Origin: Stieleria neptunia
GTDB taxonomy: Bacteria; Planctomycetota; Planctomycetia; Pirellulales; Pirellulaceae
Assembly (NCBI RefSeq): GCF_007754155.1
Contig: NZ_CP037423.1
Location: 9,854,938-9,918,937 of the forward strand
DNA: 64,000 nucleotides
Direction: 5' to 3'
This document shows, one piece after another, positions 55,402-64,000 of the stretch (within the stretch, counting starts at the first letter, position 1; each line of letters begins with the position of its first letter). Position numbers and translations under genes: made by a program. Under the pieces are notes generated by a model. That model saw only the letters and a program-made list of their open reading frames with translations, was not told where the DNA came from and ran no database searches.

Positions 55402-56073
55402 TTATTTCGACGATCCTTGATTCCCCTCACGCGTCATTTCCCGATACAGCCATGATCGAGAAAACTGCCATTCCCGCTTGACCGTCGCCGCTGACATCCC
55501 CAGCGCGGTGGCGGTTTCTTCGATGCTCAGACCACCAAAGTACCGCATCATGACGACTTGGCCCTTCCGCGTGTCAATCGCTTCCAATCGATGGAGTGCC
55601 TCGTCCAGTGCCAACAACTGATCCGGCGGAGGTTCATCGGAAAAGAACGCTTCATCAAACGGCAGGCGTTGCAGATCGCCACCATGTTTTTGTGCCTTTT
55701 TCTTTACCGCCCGATTGACCAAAATCTGACGCATGGACCGCGCCGCCGCGGAAAAAAAATGAGCACGATTCTGCCAACGTACTTCTGAATCGCCGACCAG
55801 GCGGAGATATGCCTCGTGGACCAACGCCGTCGGCTGCAGCGTCTGTCCCGGTTTCTCGCGCGCCATTTGCGCAGCCGCCATCCGTCGCAATTCGCCATAA
55901 ATCAGAGGGAAAAGCTTCTCCGAAAGCGCCTCCCCATCCCGATCGCTTTGCAACAGCAACGTGATTTCGTCTTTATCGGCCCCAGTCACACGCATGTACT
56001 TTCCTACAGCTGATGAATCGGTGCACATTCCGACCCGCAGCTTTATCTTACCTGATCGCTCGCGACCTTCCAT
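55402..56073 (-). CDS. ECF-type RNA polymerase sigma factor, Sig-70_X6 group
   Basis: 223 residues as drawn. Inner starts at 56,028 (MCTDSSAVGKYMRVTGADKD) or 55,995 are equally possible. Region 2 (LFPLIYGELRRMAAAQMARE ... LVHEAYLRLV ... FFSAAARSMRQILVNRA) binds core polymerase and the -10 element; region 4 (LSIEETATALGMSAATVKRE) is a helix-turn-helix for the -35 element. The 'TLQPTALVHEAYLRL' and 'RAHFFSAAARSMRQILV' signatures belong to the group expanded in planctomycetes. No anti-sigma gene is adjacent. Targets unknown. Confidence 0.88.
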   Translation of the reverse strand: MEGRERSGKIKLRVGMCTDSSAVGKYMRVTGADKDEITLLLQSDRDGEALSEKLFPLIYGELRRMAAAQMAREKPGQTLQPTALVHEAYLRLVGDSEVRWQNRAHFFSAAARSMRQILVNRAVKKKAQKHGGDLQRLPFDEAFFSDEPPPDQLLALDEALHRLEAIDTRKGQVVMMRYFGGLSIEETATALGMSAATVKREWQFSRSWLYREMTREGNQGSSK

Positions 56074-56364
56074 TGTGAACCGTCTGCCGTGACACCATCG
56101 AGCGATTCCGGCATTTGGAATGCGTCACAATTCGGTCCAAAGAGGGAAGCGATGCGTTTTGCGGATAACGTCCGGTTTTGGATTCGCCATCCACCGCAAG
56201 TGTCGCAATTTGACTTTGGGAGCCCGAGCGAAGAAACTGGGGGCCCGAACCGCGTTCGGTTCCTCACCCAACTGGGGCATCATTCGATTTGCCGGCCTCG
56301 ATCCGCAGGTTCTCTGGGGAACGCAAATTCGTGACCAACACCGAACGTCCATCTATTTCATGTA
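56074..56364. other. Divergent intergenic region, nothing specific seen
   Basis: About 290 bp between the divergent sigma factor and sulfatase genes. It should carry both promoters, but no clear -35/-10 pair, operator or RNA is evident. Short ORFs on both strands lack support. Confidence 0.4.
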
Positions 56365-57963
56365 ATGAGATTTAATATGTTTTTGCGATCCGGTTTCGCG
56401 TCGCTCGCTCTCGCTGCCGCCGCGGCACTCTTCATCTTGACTGTCGACGTGTCGATCGTCCGAGCCGCCTCGAGCGATCGACCGAACATCATTTTTATTC
56501 TCGCCGATGACCAAGGTTTTGGCGACGTCGGGGCGCTCAACCCGGATTCCAAAATCCCGACACCGAACATCGACCGGATTGCCGCCGAAGGCATGATCTT
56601 TGGCGACGCCCACACTTCGTCTTCGGTTTGCACGCCGACACGCTACAGCGTGCTGACGGGTCGCTATCACTGGCGAACGCATTTGCAGAAAGGCGTGCTG
56701 GGCGGGTTTTCCAAGCCGCTGATTTCTCCGGGCCGACTGACGATCGCCTCGATGCTGAAAAGCCAAGGCTACAAAACAGCCGGCATCGGCAAATGGCACC
56801 TCGGCTGGGATTGGCCCCTGAAAGCTGGCGGCACCGCCAACGACGGCGGCGACTTTTCCAAACCCTATGCCAAGGGTTGGGACGTCGATTACGAAGGCGA
56901 AATCCAAAACGGCCCCAACGACCTGGGGTTTGACTACTTCTTTGGCATCAGCGCCTCGCTCGACATGCCCCCGTACGTGTTTGTCCGCAACCGCGTCCCG
57001 ACCGAAAAGGCGACCGTCGTCAAAGCGTTCAACCGCAAGGGCCCCGCCGGTGCGAACTTCGAAGCCGTCGACGTGTTGCCGAAAATCACGGATGAAACTG
57101 TTCGCTTTATCAATGACAACGCCGATTCGGATCAGCCCTTCTTCATCTACTTTCCGCTCAACGCACCGCACACGCCGATCGTGCCCACCGACCAGTGGCG
57201 CGGCAAGAGCGGTATCAATGTCTACGGCGACTTCACCATGCAAGTCGATGCGACGGTCGGACAAGTACTCGAGGCGCTCGACAAAAACAACATCGCCGAC
57301 GAAACACTGATCGTGTTCACGACCGACAACGGTTGTTCTCCCGCGGCGAAGATCAACGAATTGGAAGCGGCCGGACACGACCAAAACTACATCTATCGCG
57401 GACACAAAGCCGACATCTACGAGGGCGGGCACCGCGTCCCGTTCGTGGTCCGCTGGCCCGGCAAAGTCAAACCGGGGTCACGCACCGAACACCTGATCGG
57501 TCAAATCGATTTCCTGGCCACCGCGGCCGAAATCACCGGCGCGACGATTCCCGCCGACGGCGCCGAAGACAGCGTGTCGTTCCTGTCCACCATGCTCGGC
57601 CAAGCCGATCAACCGCCGCGGAACTCGATCATCTCGCAATCGATCGGCGGCCAATTCGCGATCCGTGACGGCGACTGGAAACTTTGCCTGTGCCCCGGCT
57701 CGGGCGGATGGAGCAGCCCACGGCCGGGCCGCTATGACCCGTCCGGCATGCCGCCGATGCAGCTGTACGACCTGGCAGCCGACCCGGGCGAGCAAAACAA
57801 TTTGATCGCCGAACATCCCGATCGCGTGGCAAAGATGAAGGCGATGTTGCGCAAAGTCATCGACGACGGTCGCACCACGCCCGGTGAAAAACTGGCCAAC
57901 GACACCGAGATCGTGATGGTCAAACCGCTGCCGGCAAAACCGCGGGCCAAGGCGAAGCGGTAG
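56365..57963 (+). CDS. Exported sulfatase (arylsulfatase family)
   Basis: 532 residues with a signal peptide (about 1-34). Hydrolyses sulfate esters, probably on sulfated algal polysaccharides. The alkaline-phosphatase-like fold starts DRPNIIFILADDQGFGDVGA with metal ligands Asp48/Asp49. The formylglycine motif C89-T-P-T-R93 (SSVCTPTRY) is complete, so Cys89 can be matured by a formylglycine-generating enzyme, which is not in this window. Also visible: GKWHLGW (Lys/His of the active site), TTDNGC (metal-binding DN) and GHKADIYEGGHRVPFVVRWP. Normal family length, intact. The family is greatly expanded in Rhodopirellula-like bacteria. Confidence 0.92.
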   Translation: MRFNMFLRSGFASLALAAAAALFILTVDVSIVRAASSDRPNIIFILADDQGFGDVGALNPDSKIPTPNIDRIAAEGMIFGDAHTSSSVCTPTRYSVLTGRYHWRTHLQKGVLGGFSKPLISPGRLTIASMLKSQGYKTAGIGKWHLGWDWPLKAGGTANDGGDFSKPYAKGWDVDYEGEIQNGPNDLGFDYFFGISASLDMPPYVFVRNRVPTEKATVVKAFNRKGPAGANFEAVDVLPKITDETVRFINDNADSDQPFFIYFPLNAPHTPIVPTDQWRGKSGINVYGDFTMQVDATVGQVLEALDKNNIADETLIVFTTDNGCSPAAKINELEAAGHDQNYIYRGHKADIYEGGHRVPFVVRWPGKVKPGSRTEHLIGQIDFLATAAEITGATIPADGAEDSVSFLSTMLGQADQPPRNSIISQSIGGQFAIRDGDWKLCLCPGSGGWSSPRPGRYDPSGMPPMQLYDLAADPGEQNNLIAEHPDRVAKMKAMLRKVIDDGRTTPGEKLANDTEIVMVKPLPAKPRAKAKR

Positions 57964-57977
57964 CGGCAGTGGGGTAA

Positions 57978-58018
57978 GCATCCTGCTTGCGATCACGCAG
58001 CATTCGCAAGCAGGAAGC
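57978..58018. terminator. Hairpin between convergent sulfatase and PDZ genes
   Basis: TCCTGCTTGCGA (57,981-57,992) is inverted at TCGCAAGCAGGA (58,004-58,015), extendable with one mismatch to AGC/GCT. It lies directly after the sulfatase stop and before the PDZ gene's stop on the other strand. Confidence 0.6.
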
Positions 58019-58036
58019 TTGCGTTACGTTCGCCGT

Positions 58037-58696
58037 CTATTCAGCGGCATCATGGTGATGATCCGCCGCGAGAAGTCGAATCGCATCTCGCAACAAGACA
58101 ACTTGTCGGCGCAAGACCGCGACTTCCCGCTCCAGGCTCGTGACTCGATAGGCGGCTGCATCGGCCGCTTGCCCCCCCGCGTCCGACGCACCGGTAAATC
58201 GAATCTCGCGCTCATAACGTCGATTGTTGCGGATGTAGACCAATTGCAGGGGCGAACCCAACGGATGATTCGCGAGGGCCATCTGGGCGTCCGCCGGCGT
58301 CTCGACATCCGCTTCATCGATCTGCACGATCTTGTCGCCCTTGATCAATCCGGCGCGGTCGCCGGCAAGGCCATCGGTCACACCCACCACTTCGACGCCC
58401 AGCGGCGAGTCGTCCAGCAGGACGCCCAACATCGGTTTCCCGTCGATCGCCACCGCGTCGACGGGATCAAGATTTTCATCCGTCTGGAATTGGTCCAACT
58501 CGATCAACAGCGCATCGATCGATCGCGAACCGGGCACGCGGTCATTCGAATTCACGGTTTCCTGTGCGTTCAGTTCGCCGCTGGCGTGAATGAAAGCGAT
58601 GGCAAAAACCAGAGCTGAAATGTAGCATCCAAACCTTCTCGGCAAGGGTGCCGGGGAATTCATACTGGCTCGGTGTGGGATTGGCGTGGTTGACAT
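58037..58696 (-). CDS. Secreted PDZ-domain protein
   Basis: 219 residues from ATG 58696 (MSTTPIPHRASMNSPAPLPR); ATG 58663 is an alternative. The longer frame to 58,864 is not needed. N-terminal signal or anchor CYISALVFAIAFIHASGELN, ending near AQE. Then a PDZ domain (about 85-170): MLGVLLDDSPLGVEVVGVTD, GLAGDRAGLIKGDKIVQIDE and TPADAQMALANHPLGSPLQL. A C-terminal coiled coil (SLEREVAVLRRQVVLLRDAI) ends DHHHDAAE. PDZ domains bind protein C-termini. No protease domain is present, so it may be a periplasmic adaptor. Confidence 0.8.
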   Translation of the reverse strand: MSTTPIPHRASMNSPAPLPRRFGCYISALVFAIAFIHASGELNAQETVNSNDRVPGSRSIDALLIELDQFQTDENLDPVDAVAIDGKPMLGVLLDDSPLGVEVVGVTDGLAGDRAGLIKGDKIVQIDEADVETPADAQMALANHPLGSPLQLVYIRNNRRYEREIRFTGASDAGGQAADAAAYRVTSLEREVAVLRRQVVLLRDAIRLLAADHHHDAAE

Positions 58697-58864
58697 TGGT
58701 CGATTCTCGATCAGGCGGTTCGTTTTGGTTGAATGGCTTTCGATCGAATCGCGACGCGGTGGATGAAACACCACCACCCCACAACGATTCGTCTGCGGAT
58801 TCGGAATCGACGCAATTCCCATGCCGATCACGGTCTTGCCCGGAATCGGCTGAAGGCTAGACAT

Positions 58865-59168
58865 CCACGGCGTTGGTGTGCAGGCTTCGGCCGCCCACAG
58901 TCGCTGCGCGGGACGTCAATTGCATAAGTGGCGGAGTTGATCGTAGCGCAAGGCGCCAAGACTTTTGCAGCGCCGGCCCTCTCTGGCGTTTGCTTGCTGC
59001 GCAAACGCCCTCTCTCGCAGGGGGGTTCTTCGCGGATTTTCGTGGGTGCTCTCGAATACTCGGGGAAGGTTTTTTGAGGGATGACTGCGATGTCCGATGG
59101 TTCTGTTCTGTTCGGTAGGATGGCGAAGCCAGGTGAAGCGGAGGCGGGCTCTGCTCTCAAGGAACTTC
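58865..59168. other. Intergenic region, no gene seen
   Basis: About 300 bp between the PDZ gene and the IS110 remnant. The sequence contains GCGTTTGCTTGCTGCGCAAACGCC, an inverted repeat (GGCGTTTG/CAAACGCC, about 58,982-59,009) of unknown role. Weak ORFs only. Confidence 0.4.
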
Positions 59169-60360
59169 CTACCCAGCTAGTTCATTGGGGACCACTCGCA
59201 GGTTGAGTGCAGCTGCCCGTTTCGCCAGGTTTTCCATTGCTCGCTTCTTGTATTGCTGTTCGTAATAGTCGTTGCCGACATCGACATATTCCCTCCCGTA
59301 CTTCAGCATCCCATAAACTATTTTCGCGAGCTTGTGGGCCGTCGCCGTGATCGCTTTGGGTGAACCAAGACGGGAACGGATCCTGCGAAAGAACGCTCCT
59401 AAGGCGCAGTTTGATCGTGCCAGGGACGCGGCGGCTGTTCGAAGTGCGGCGGCGGCTCGGTTCGCACTTGTACGTGTTTTACCACTGAGCAATTTCCCAC
59501 CTGTCTTCTTACTGCCCGGACATAGGCAAAGCCAAGAAGTGAAATGCTTCTCTGTTGCCCACCTACTCATGTCGGTACCGATTTCAGAAATCAGTGTGAT
59601 TGCGGATTGACCGCTAATCCCATCAATGGTCGTCATGTCGACGCCCAGCACCCGGTAGAGCTGATTGCGCATATCGAACCGGGGGCTATTGCTTCCAGCT
59701 TTAGGAGCCTTCAGCTTCGGCAGAATCTCACCGTCACTTCGGTCGGAAAATGTACCCAAATGTTCTTCAAGCTTGGAATCGACTTCCGACAGTTTGGAAC
59801 CGTAAAAACGGTACAGTTCCAGAGCCTGTTTTAACGCAAATACATGTTCTTCACGCCAATTGCCTTCCAGAGCTTTCGCGATCGTCGACTCGTCATTTTT
59901 GCACCTTGGATCGCGAAGTTTTGCGAGTAGGTGAGGGTCTCGACTGCCCGCAACAATGGCATCCAAAATGGCAAGGCCAGTGGTGCCGGTGATGTCCGAA
60001 ATGACGTGATGGAGCTGGACATTCATTTCCATCATCGCCTTCTGCATCCGTTGGATATGCTCGCTCGCGTTGGCGACGAGCATGGCTCGTTGCCGCATGT
60101 AAGAACGCAGAACACAAATTGCCGCACTCTTCCAACCAATCTGCGAGCGACGCCAGATCGGATGTAAAGGTGCCGAAGCAGCGAACGTGTGATGAGTCGC
60201 GATCGGAGGGCACGGCAACATAGTGCTGGGTCGAACCAATATCGATGCCGGCAGCGTTCAAGTTGATTGTGTCAAGTGATTGTGGAACGGGTGCGTTGTC
60301 AATCGGAAACCCACCACGTGATCGACGCTTAGGTTTCCCAGAGGATTTCTTCTTGGCCAT
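59169..60360 (-). pseudogene. IS110-family transposase with internal deletion and frameshift
   Basis: The N-terminal part (60,360 to about 60,120) starts MAKKKSSGKPKRRSRGGFPI and has AGIDIGSTQHYVAVPSDRDS, the DEDD RuvC-like start with its first Asp. It breaks after LADWLEECGN. The C-terminal part continues in another frame as CVLRSYMRQRAMLVANASEH and ends at 59,169 with the transposase-20 domain (GISGQSAITLISEIGTDMSR, then KTRTSANRAAAALRTAAASL with the Ser region). About 60 codons that normally lie between these blocks, including further DEDD acids, are missing. The gene cannot make an active enzyme. Confidence 0.8.
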
Positions 60361-61035
60361 GGCGGAACTCCGAAAGGTGACTTCAACGGAAAAACGCGGC
60401 AGGCGCGGGAGTAGGGCTCTGTTATTCTCTCAAACGGGGTCAACGCCGTGAGGCGAGCCACCAATGCCATTTTCAAGCAAACTCCCGGGACCAGGCTGAG
60501 AAGCGGGCACGAAGCACCACGTAGAGAACGGCCTCCACGACCCGCCGCGTATCCGACATGATAATCCTCACACCCAGTTCCTCGGAATCATTTGGTCACT
60601 TGTGGCCTGCGGCGGCTGAGGAGCAACCCGCCAAGGAATCACCTGGTCTGCAATGCGCCGAAGGTGCTTCGTGCCCTCCGCCGGCCCCCGTGTCGGCGGA
60701 GGGTCGTTTGAACCGAGCGTTTGTCCTCGCTCTCCCCATTCGGACATCGCAGCAATGCCTCGAAAAACCTGGGTCCTGAGCGATTAGCCACTAAAATTCA
60801 CGAAGAACCCCCAGGGGGAGAGAATCTAAATCGGTGGCCAAATCCCTGCAGTAAAAGAATCGATATCCCCCGCAGGGAGCAGGAGGGCGATGGCTCGCGC
60901 GGACGCTTTTTCGCACGCCCCATTCCGACTAACTCGAGGGCTCGACTGACAAAAAGGTCTTGGTGTGCCTTCGCATACTACGCTCCACTATGCTCTATTC
61001 TGGTGCAGTGACTCGTCAACACCGAGACGATTCAC
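60361..61035. other. Intergenic region around the IS110 remnant, no gene seen
   Basis: About 670 bp without a supported gene; the short ORFs on both strands have no family likeness. It contains TGCGCCGAAGGTGCTTCGTGCCC/GGCGGAGGG-type low-complexity repeats. It probably includes the left-over IS110 flank and the promoter of the next gene. Confidence 0.4.
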
Positions 61036-61599
61036 ATGGAGGTCAATCTAGGTACGCGAGCGACACAGATGTTTCTGAATCGGAAACTGGGCACCATCGC
61101 GGCACTATGGGGAGTCGCTGGCACCGTCGCGGTTCTCTCATACGCCGTCTTCCGCATGTTCCATCAAACCCGCGGAGCGGTCACGCACTCATGGAACCTG
61201 GAACACTACCTGGTGCTTATTCTGTGGACCGCGTTCATGGCGTACAGCGAAGGTTACAGAGGCTTCCAGCGAGCTTTTTCGCCGCGTGTCGCGGCCCGTT
61301 CGGTGTATCTGCGTGAGCGCTCGACGCCACTACGATTGCTGTTGGCACCGCTATTCTGCATGGCGTTTTTTCACGCACCGCGCAAGCGTCGACTCACAGG
61401 AGTGGTGCTATTGATTCTGATCGCCTCGATCGTCGTGCTATTTCGATTCATCCCACAACCGTGGCGCGGCATCTTGGATTTCGGTGTGATCATTGGACTT
61501 GGCTGGGGCATCATTGCGACGGTGTATTTCTTGGCCAAGTATTGGAGCAGCGCAGACGCTCCGTTTGACGGCGAGGTCGTTGAGTCTGGCGATTCCTAA
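61036..61599 (+). CDS. Conserved membrane protein with four predicted helices (187 aa)
   Basis: Starts MEVNLGTRATQMFLNRKLGT at 61036. Hydrophobic segments are at about residues 18-38, 53-70, 115-133 and 143-163. The motif YSEGYRGFQRAFSPRVAARS between helices 2 and 3 and APLFCMAFFHAPRKRRL resemble a widespread uncharacterised membrane protein of Gram-negative bacteria. Function unknown. It is followed at 150 bp by the blaI-like gene but separated from it by that gene's operator region. Confidence 0.7.
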   Translation: MEVNLGTRATQMFLNRKLGTIAALWGVAGTVAVLSYAVFRMFHQTRGAVTHSWNLEHYLVLILWTAFMAYSEGYRGFQRAFSPRVAARSVYLRERSTPLRLLLAPLFCMAFFHAPRKRRLTGVVLLILIASIVVLFRFIPQPWRGILDFGVIIGLGWGIIATVYFLAKYWSSADAPFDGEVVESGDS

Positions 61600-61684
61600 C
61601 AGCAGATGGGGTGCCTTGCGTCTGTGCATCCTCCGACGGCCCAAACGCGTTTTTGAGAATTCCGGCAACTCCCTGTTGCATCGC

Positions 61685-61720
61685 CTACACATTGTCGGCA
61701 ACAATGCCTACAACGTGTAG
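61685..61720 (+). promoter_or_regulatory. Twin palindromic BlaI-type operators
   Basis: CTACAACGTGTAG (61,708-61,720) is a perfect CTACA-N3-TGTAG palindrome. CTACACATTGTCG (61,685-61,697) is a near-copy 23 bp upstream, about two helix turns. BlaI/MecI dimers bind TACA...TGTA dyads. A weak promoter with TTGCAT (61,676) and AACAAT (61,700) would overlap both, consistent with autorepression. Confidence 0.6.
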
Positions 61721-61746
61721 TCAGAATGCCGATCGGGAGAGAGTCG

Positions 61747-62196
61747 ATGAAACGGGCCGAGCCACCACCGTTAACCGCCGCGCAGCGGGAGCTGATGGAG
61801 ATTTTCTGGCAACACGGTGAAGCCACCGTCAGCCAGGTGCGTGAGCAGTTGCAGGACCAGGGCCGCAGCGTCGCCCGCAATACGGTGCAGACGACGATCG
61901 TGCGTTTGGAAGAAAAGGGATGGCTGCAACACCGCAAACAGGGCCGGACGTTCGTCTATTCGGCGGTGCGGGAACGCAAACGATCGCTCGGCGTGAAGGT
62001 GTCACAACTGATCGATCGATTCTTTGCCGGTTCGCCCGAGGACATGGTCAACGCGCTGATTGAACACCGCGGTTTGACCAGCGAAGAATCGCAGCGGATT
62101 CGCAAGATGATTCAAGACGCAGAACTCGAGTCGGGTTCCTCGTCGAATGTGGCAGACAACCCAACCCCCAAACGCGGTAAACGCCGAGGGAAGTGA
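61747..62196 (+). CDS. blaI: BlaI/MecI/CopY-family transcriptional repressor
   Basis: 149 residues from ATG 61747, chosen because GGGAGAGAG lies 4-12 bp upstream; an in-frame ATG at 61726 has no such site. Winged helix-turn-helix: MKRAEPPPLTAAQRELMEIF, ATVSQVREQLQDQ, RNTVQTTIVRLEEKGWLQHR (recognition helix and wing), FVYSAV. The C-terminal part (SQLIDRFFAGSPEDMVNALI) is the dimerisation region cleaved in BlaR1-controlled systems. It represses its own operon until released. The stop is 2 bp before the next gene's ATG, so the two are translationally coupled. The symbol refers to the family, not to a beta-lactamase. Confidence 0.88.
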   Translation: MKRAEPPPLTAAQRELMEIFWQHGEATVSQVREQLQDQGRSVARNTVQTTIVRLEEKGWLQHRKQGRTFVYSAVRERKRSLGVKVSQLIDRFFAGSPEDMVNALIEHRGLTSEESQRIRKMIQDAELESGSSSNVADNPTPKRGKRRGK

Positions 62197-62198
62197 TC

Positions 62199-64000
62199 AT
62201 GAGCTTCTTTGACCTGAATTGGGGCGGCAGTTTGGTTTTGCACGTCACCATCATTCTGATCGTCGCGGCCTGCTTCGACGCAGCCGCCGGTCGGCTTGCG
62301 GCGTTTCGACACTGGATCAATCTCACAGCGATCGTCTTGATCTTGTTCAGCCCGATCTCGGTCGTCGTGTTGCAGCAAATGGATCCAGGATGGCGACGAG
62401 TCAGTTGGATCGGCCAAAACCAGTCCACGGTCGAACCCGAATCGGTCGAATCGCCATCGTTCGAGCGTCATATCACCGCGCCGCGTCAAATGCCGACAGA
62501 CGAAGTCATTCGTCGACCGCACACGGTAACGGCCTCGGCTGCAGTTGAATTGCCAGACGAGATGGCTGACGCGATCGATGGTGCAAACCAACCGATTTCG
62601 TTGGCATCGCGAACGCTGCAAGCCGAAGTGCAGACAGCGACACCGGCACCAGAAGCTCAACCGCGATGGTTGGACGTGTTGCACGCCTTCACACCGGTCG
62701 CGCTGGCGACCTGGTGCCTTGGCAGCATGGTTTTGCTGCTTCGATTGACCGTCAGTTTGCTGCGTGTTCGACAGCTTATGCAGGCCGCGCATCCGGTCTC
62801 CACCCCCCGCCTACTGGATGCGTTTGCGGACGCCTGCAAACACGTGGGCGCGGATGGAACCCGAATCGCGTTGGTGACATCCGATCGTATCGATACGCCG
62901 ATGGCGGCGGGAATCCTTCATCCGCACGTTGTGTTGCCCGCTGAAATGCCGAGCACCGCGACGCGACAACAGATGCGTGAAGTGATGATCCATAAACTGG
63001 CCCATGTCGTCCGGCGCGATCAGTTTGTCGTTTTGCTTCAACACCTTGCCGCGGCACTGTATTGGTGGCATCCGCTGGTCTATCGCGTCAATCGGCGACT
63101 CGCCCAGGCCCGCGAGGATGTTTGCGACAATTATGTGTTGGCGGATAGCGATGGGACTCAATACAGTCAAACGTTGCTGGAATTTGCGGAGCGTCGTTGT
63201 GGACGCTGGGCACCGAGCAGCGTCGCCGGCCTGTTTTCGTCGCAGTGGAAACTCGAACATCGCGTGGCATCTTTGTTAGACCGACGTCGCAACCGTGCGA
63301 CGCGGGTCTCGGCGCGCGGCTGGATCGTGGTTGCGATGGCGACGTGCATCGCAGTCGGACTGGGCAGTCTGGCGTCGATGGCGTGGGCGAATGAAACGCC
63401 CCAATCGCCGGCGAACCAGCCCCCGGCAAACCAACCGGCGGACGGATCCGCTCCGGCTGAGACGGACGATGCCGATGCGAATCCAAACGATGCGCAACCG
63501 GAGACGCAGATTCAAGGAACGGTGCGAAACGAACAGGGGCAACCAATCCCAGATGCGACGGTGCTGTTAGTGCACCGGGTCGGCGAAGACCGCCAACTGT
63601 TTCGAACCACCGGCAAAACGGACAAAGCCGGGCGCTATCGGTTTAACGACCTGCCGGTCCAACCATCGGAAATGTCCTACATTTCCGTTCGTGTTTATTC
63701 ACCGGGGTACGCAATCGGGCAGAAGAACCTGTACCGCTACCCACCGCAGGCTGGTCACCTGGCCGACTCGGTCGACATCGATGTGTCGCTGGTGCCCGCC
63801 GACGCCTGCGTGATCAACGTCGTGAATGAACAAGGCGAACCGGTTGCCGGTGCCCTGCTTGAGCAGCTCAATACCAACGGGGCTCACGCCAGCAACCTTT
63901 ACCTGTTCGCGGAAGACTGGGAACAATTCGGGGTCGATCTGCCCCGCTCGGACGCTGCGGGGAATCTGACGATCCCGGCGATTGACCGGTCTCGCAACTA
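62199..64000 (+). CDS. BlaR1-type M56 membrane protein with carboxypeptidase-regulatory-like domains (cut by the window edge)
   Basis: An open frame of over 600 codons from ATG 62199 (MSFFDLNWGGSLVLHVTIIL) runs off the right edge. Membrane helices are at about residues 10-28, 40-57 and 165-185, then the M56 domain (about 200-345) and a fourth helix (about 375-398, GWIVVAMATCIAVGLGSLAS). The zinc-protease motif HExxH reads H265-K-L-A-H269 (62,991-63,005): Glu is replaced by Lys, so proteolysis should be lost. REDVCDNYVL supplies the distal region. After a Pro/Asp linker, two carboxypeptidase-regulatory-like repeats follow (QIQGTVRNEQGQPIPDATVL; NVVNEQGEPVAGALLEQLNT), typical of planctomycete M56 fusions. 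It probably senses a signal and controls the BlaI repressor. Confidence 0.8.
   Translation, partial: MSFFDLNWGGSLVLHVTIILIVAACFDAAAGRLAAFRHWINLTAIVLILFSPISVVVLQQMDPGWRRVSWIGQNQSTVEPESVESPSFERHITAPRQMPTDEVIRRPHTVTASAAVELPDEMADAIDGANQPISLASRTLQAEVQTATPAPEAQPRWLDVLHAFTPVALATWCLGSMVLLLRLTVSLLRVRQLMQAAHPVSTPRLLDAFADACKHVGADGTRIALVTSDRIDTPMAAGILHPHVVLPAEMPSTATRQQMREVMIHKLAHVVRRDQFVVLLQHLAAALYWWHPLVYRVNRRLAQAREDVCDNYVLADSDGTQYSQTLLEFAERRCGRWAPSSVAGLFSSQWKLEHRVASLLDRRRNRATRVSARGWIVVAMATCIAVGLGSLASMAWANETPQSPANQPPANQPADGSAPAETDDADANPNDAQPETQIQGTVRNEQGQPIPDATVLLVHRVGEDRQLFRTTGKTDKAGRYRFNDLPVQPSEMSYISVRVYSPGYAIGQKNLYRYPPQAGHLADSVDIDVSLVPADACVINVVNEQGEPVAGALLEQLNTNGAHASNLYLFAEDWEQFGVDLPRSDAAGNLTIPAIDRSRN

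Noticed and set aside
1..64000. tRNA, rRNA or riboswitch genes
   Set aside because: No tRNA cloverleaf, rRNA segment or recognisable riboswitch was seen by reading. A tRNAscan/Infernal run would settle this.

Overview
The window looks like a marine planctomycete of the Pirellulaceae (Rhodopirellula/Stieleria-like). The signs are a PEP-CTERM protein, a giant exported protein with an LExRxLLA N-terminal motif and a dockerin, a Ser/Thr kinase fused to WD40 repeats, a Sig-70_X6-type ECF sigma factor, a sulfatase, the 'NPYEPT' start of a membrane protein, and typical planctomycete palindromic intergenic repeats. The assignment rests on these features, not on a database search.

Region 1, about 1-25.73 kb, reads as a large integron gene-cassette array with all cassettes on the minus strand. 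At least 27 attC sites can be recognised. Each is an 80-130 bp imperfect palindrome whose arms pair except for two (sometimes three) extra bases on the arm next to the cassette gene. The R box at the upstream end of nearly every cassette is the exact complement of that same cassette's own R'' box (GTTATCG, GTTACCC, GTTATCC, GTTCGCC, GTTCTGCC, GTTCGTG, GTTCTGTC, GTTCGTC, GTTACGTC, GTTGAAC and others), as expected if each cassette circularised independently. The cargo is twelve small, mostly unknown genes (lipoprotein, small membrane proteins, zinc-ribbon proteins, possible Imm42- and DUF6756-like proteins), about twelve copies of a roughly 430-470 bp repeat cassette with no convincing gene, and four copies of an IS91-family HUH transposase that itself sits as a cassette with its own attC. 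Other transposons interrupt the array: an ISKra4-like element cut by the left edge, an IS1380-family element with CTAG target duplication, and a tyrosine recombinase/IS91 element whose transposase is split by an ISAzo13-like IS. No integron integrase gene (intI) is in the window; the array ends abruptly at about 25,731.

Region 2, 25.7-31.1 kb: an Acg-type FMN oxidoreductase (+), a nested palindromic repeat with an IS end remnant, and a membrane Ser/Thr kinase with WD40 repeats (-), divergent from the next gene.

Region 3, 31.2-55.3 kb: one uninterrupted gene for a protein of about 7,800 residues (solenoid-like repeats, nine HG-GD-Y repeats, a glycine-rich block, a propeller-like part, PKD, cadherin-like and dockerin domains), followed 60 bp later by a small PEP-CTERM protein.

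Region 4, 55.4-64 kb: ECF sigma factor (-), sulfatase (+), PDZ protein (-), decayed IS110 element, a four-helix membrane protein, and a BlaI repressor/BlaR1-type M56 protein pair preceded by two palindromic operators. The M56 protein has HKLAH where HExxH is expected and runs off the right edge.
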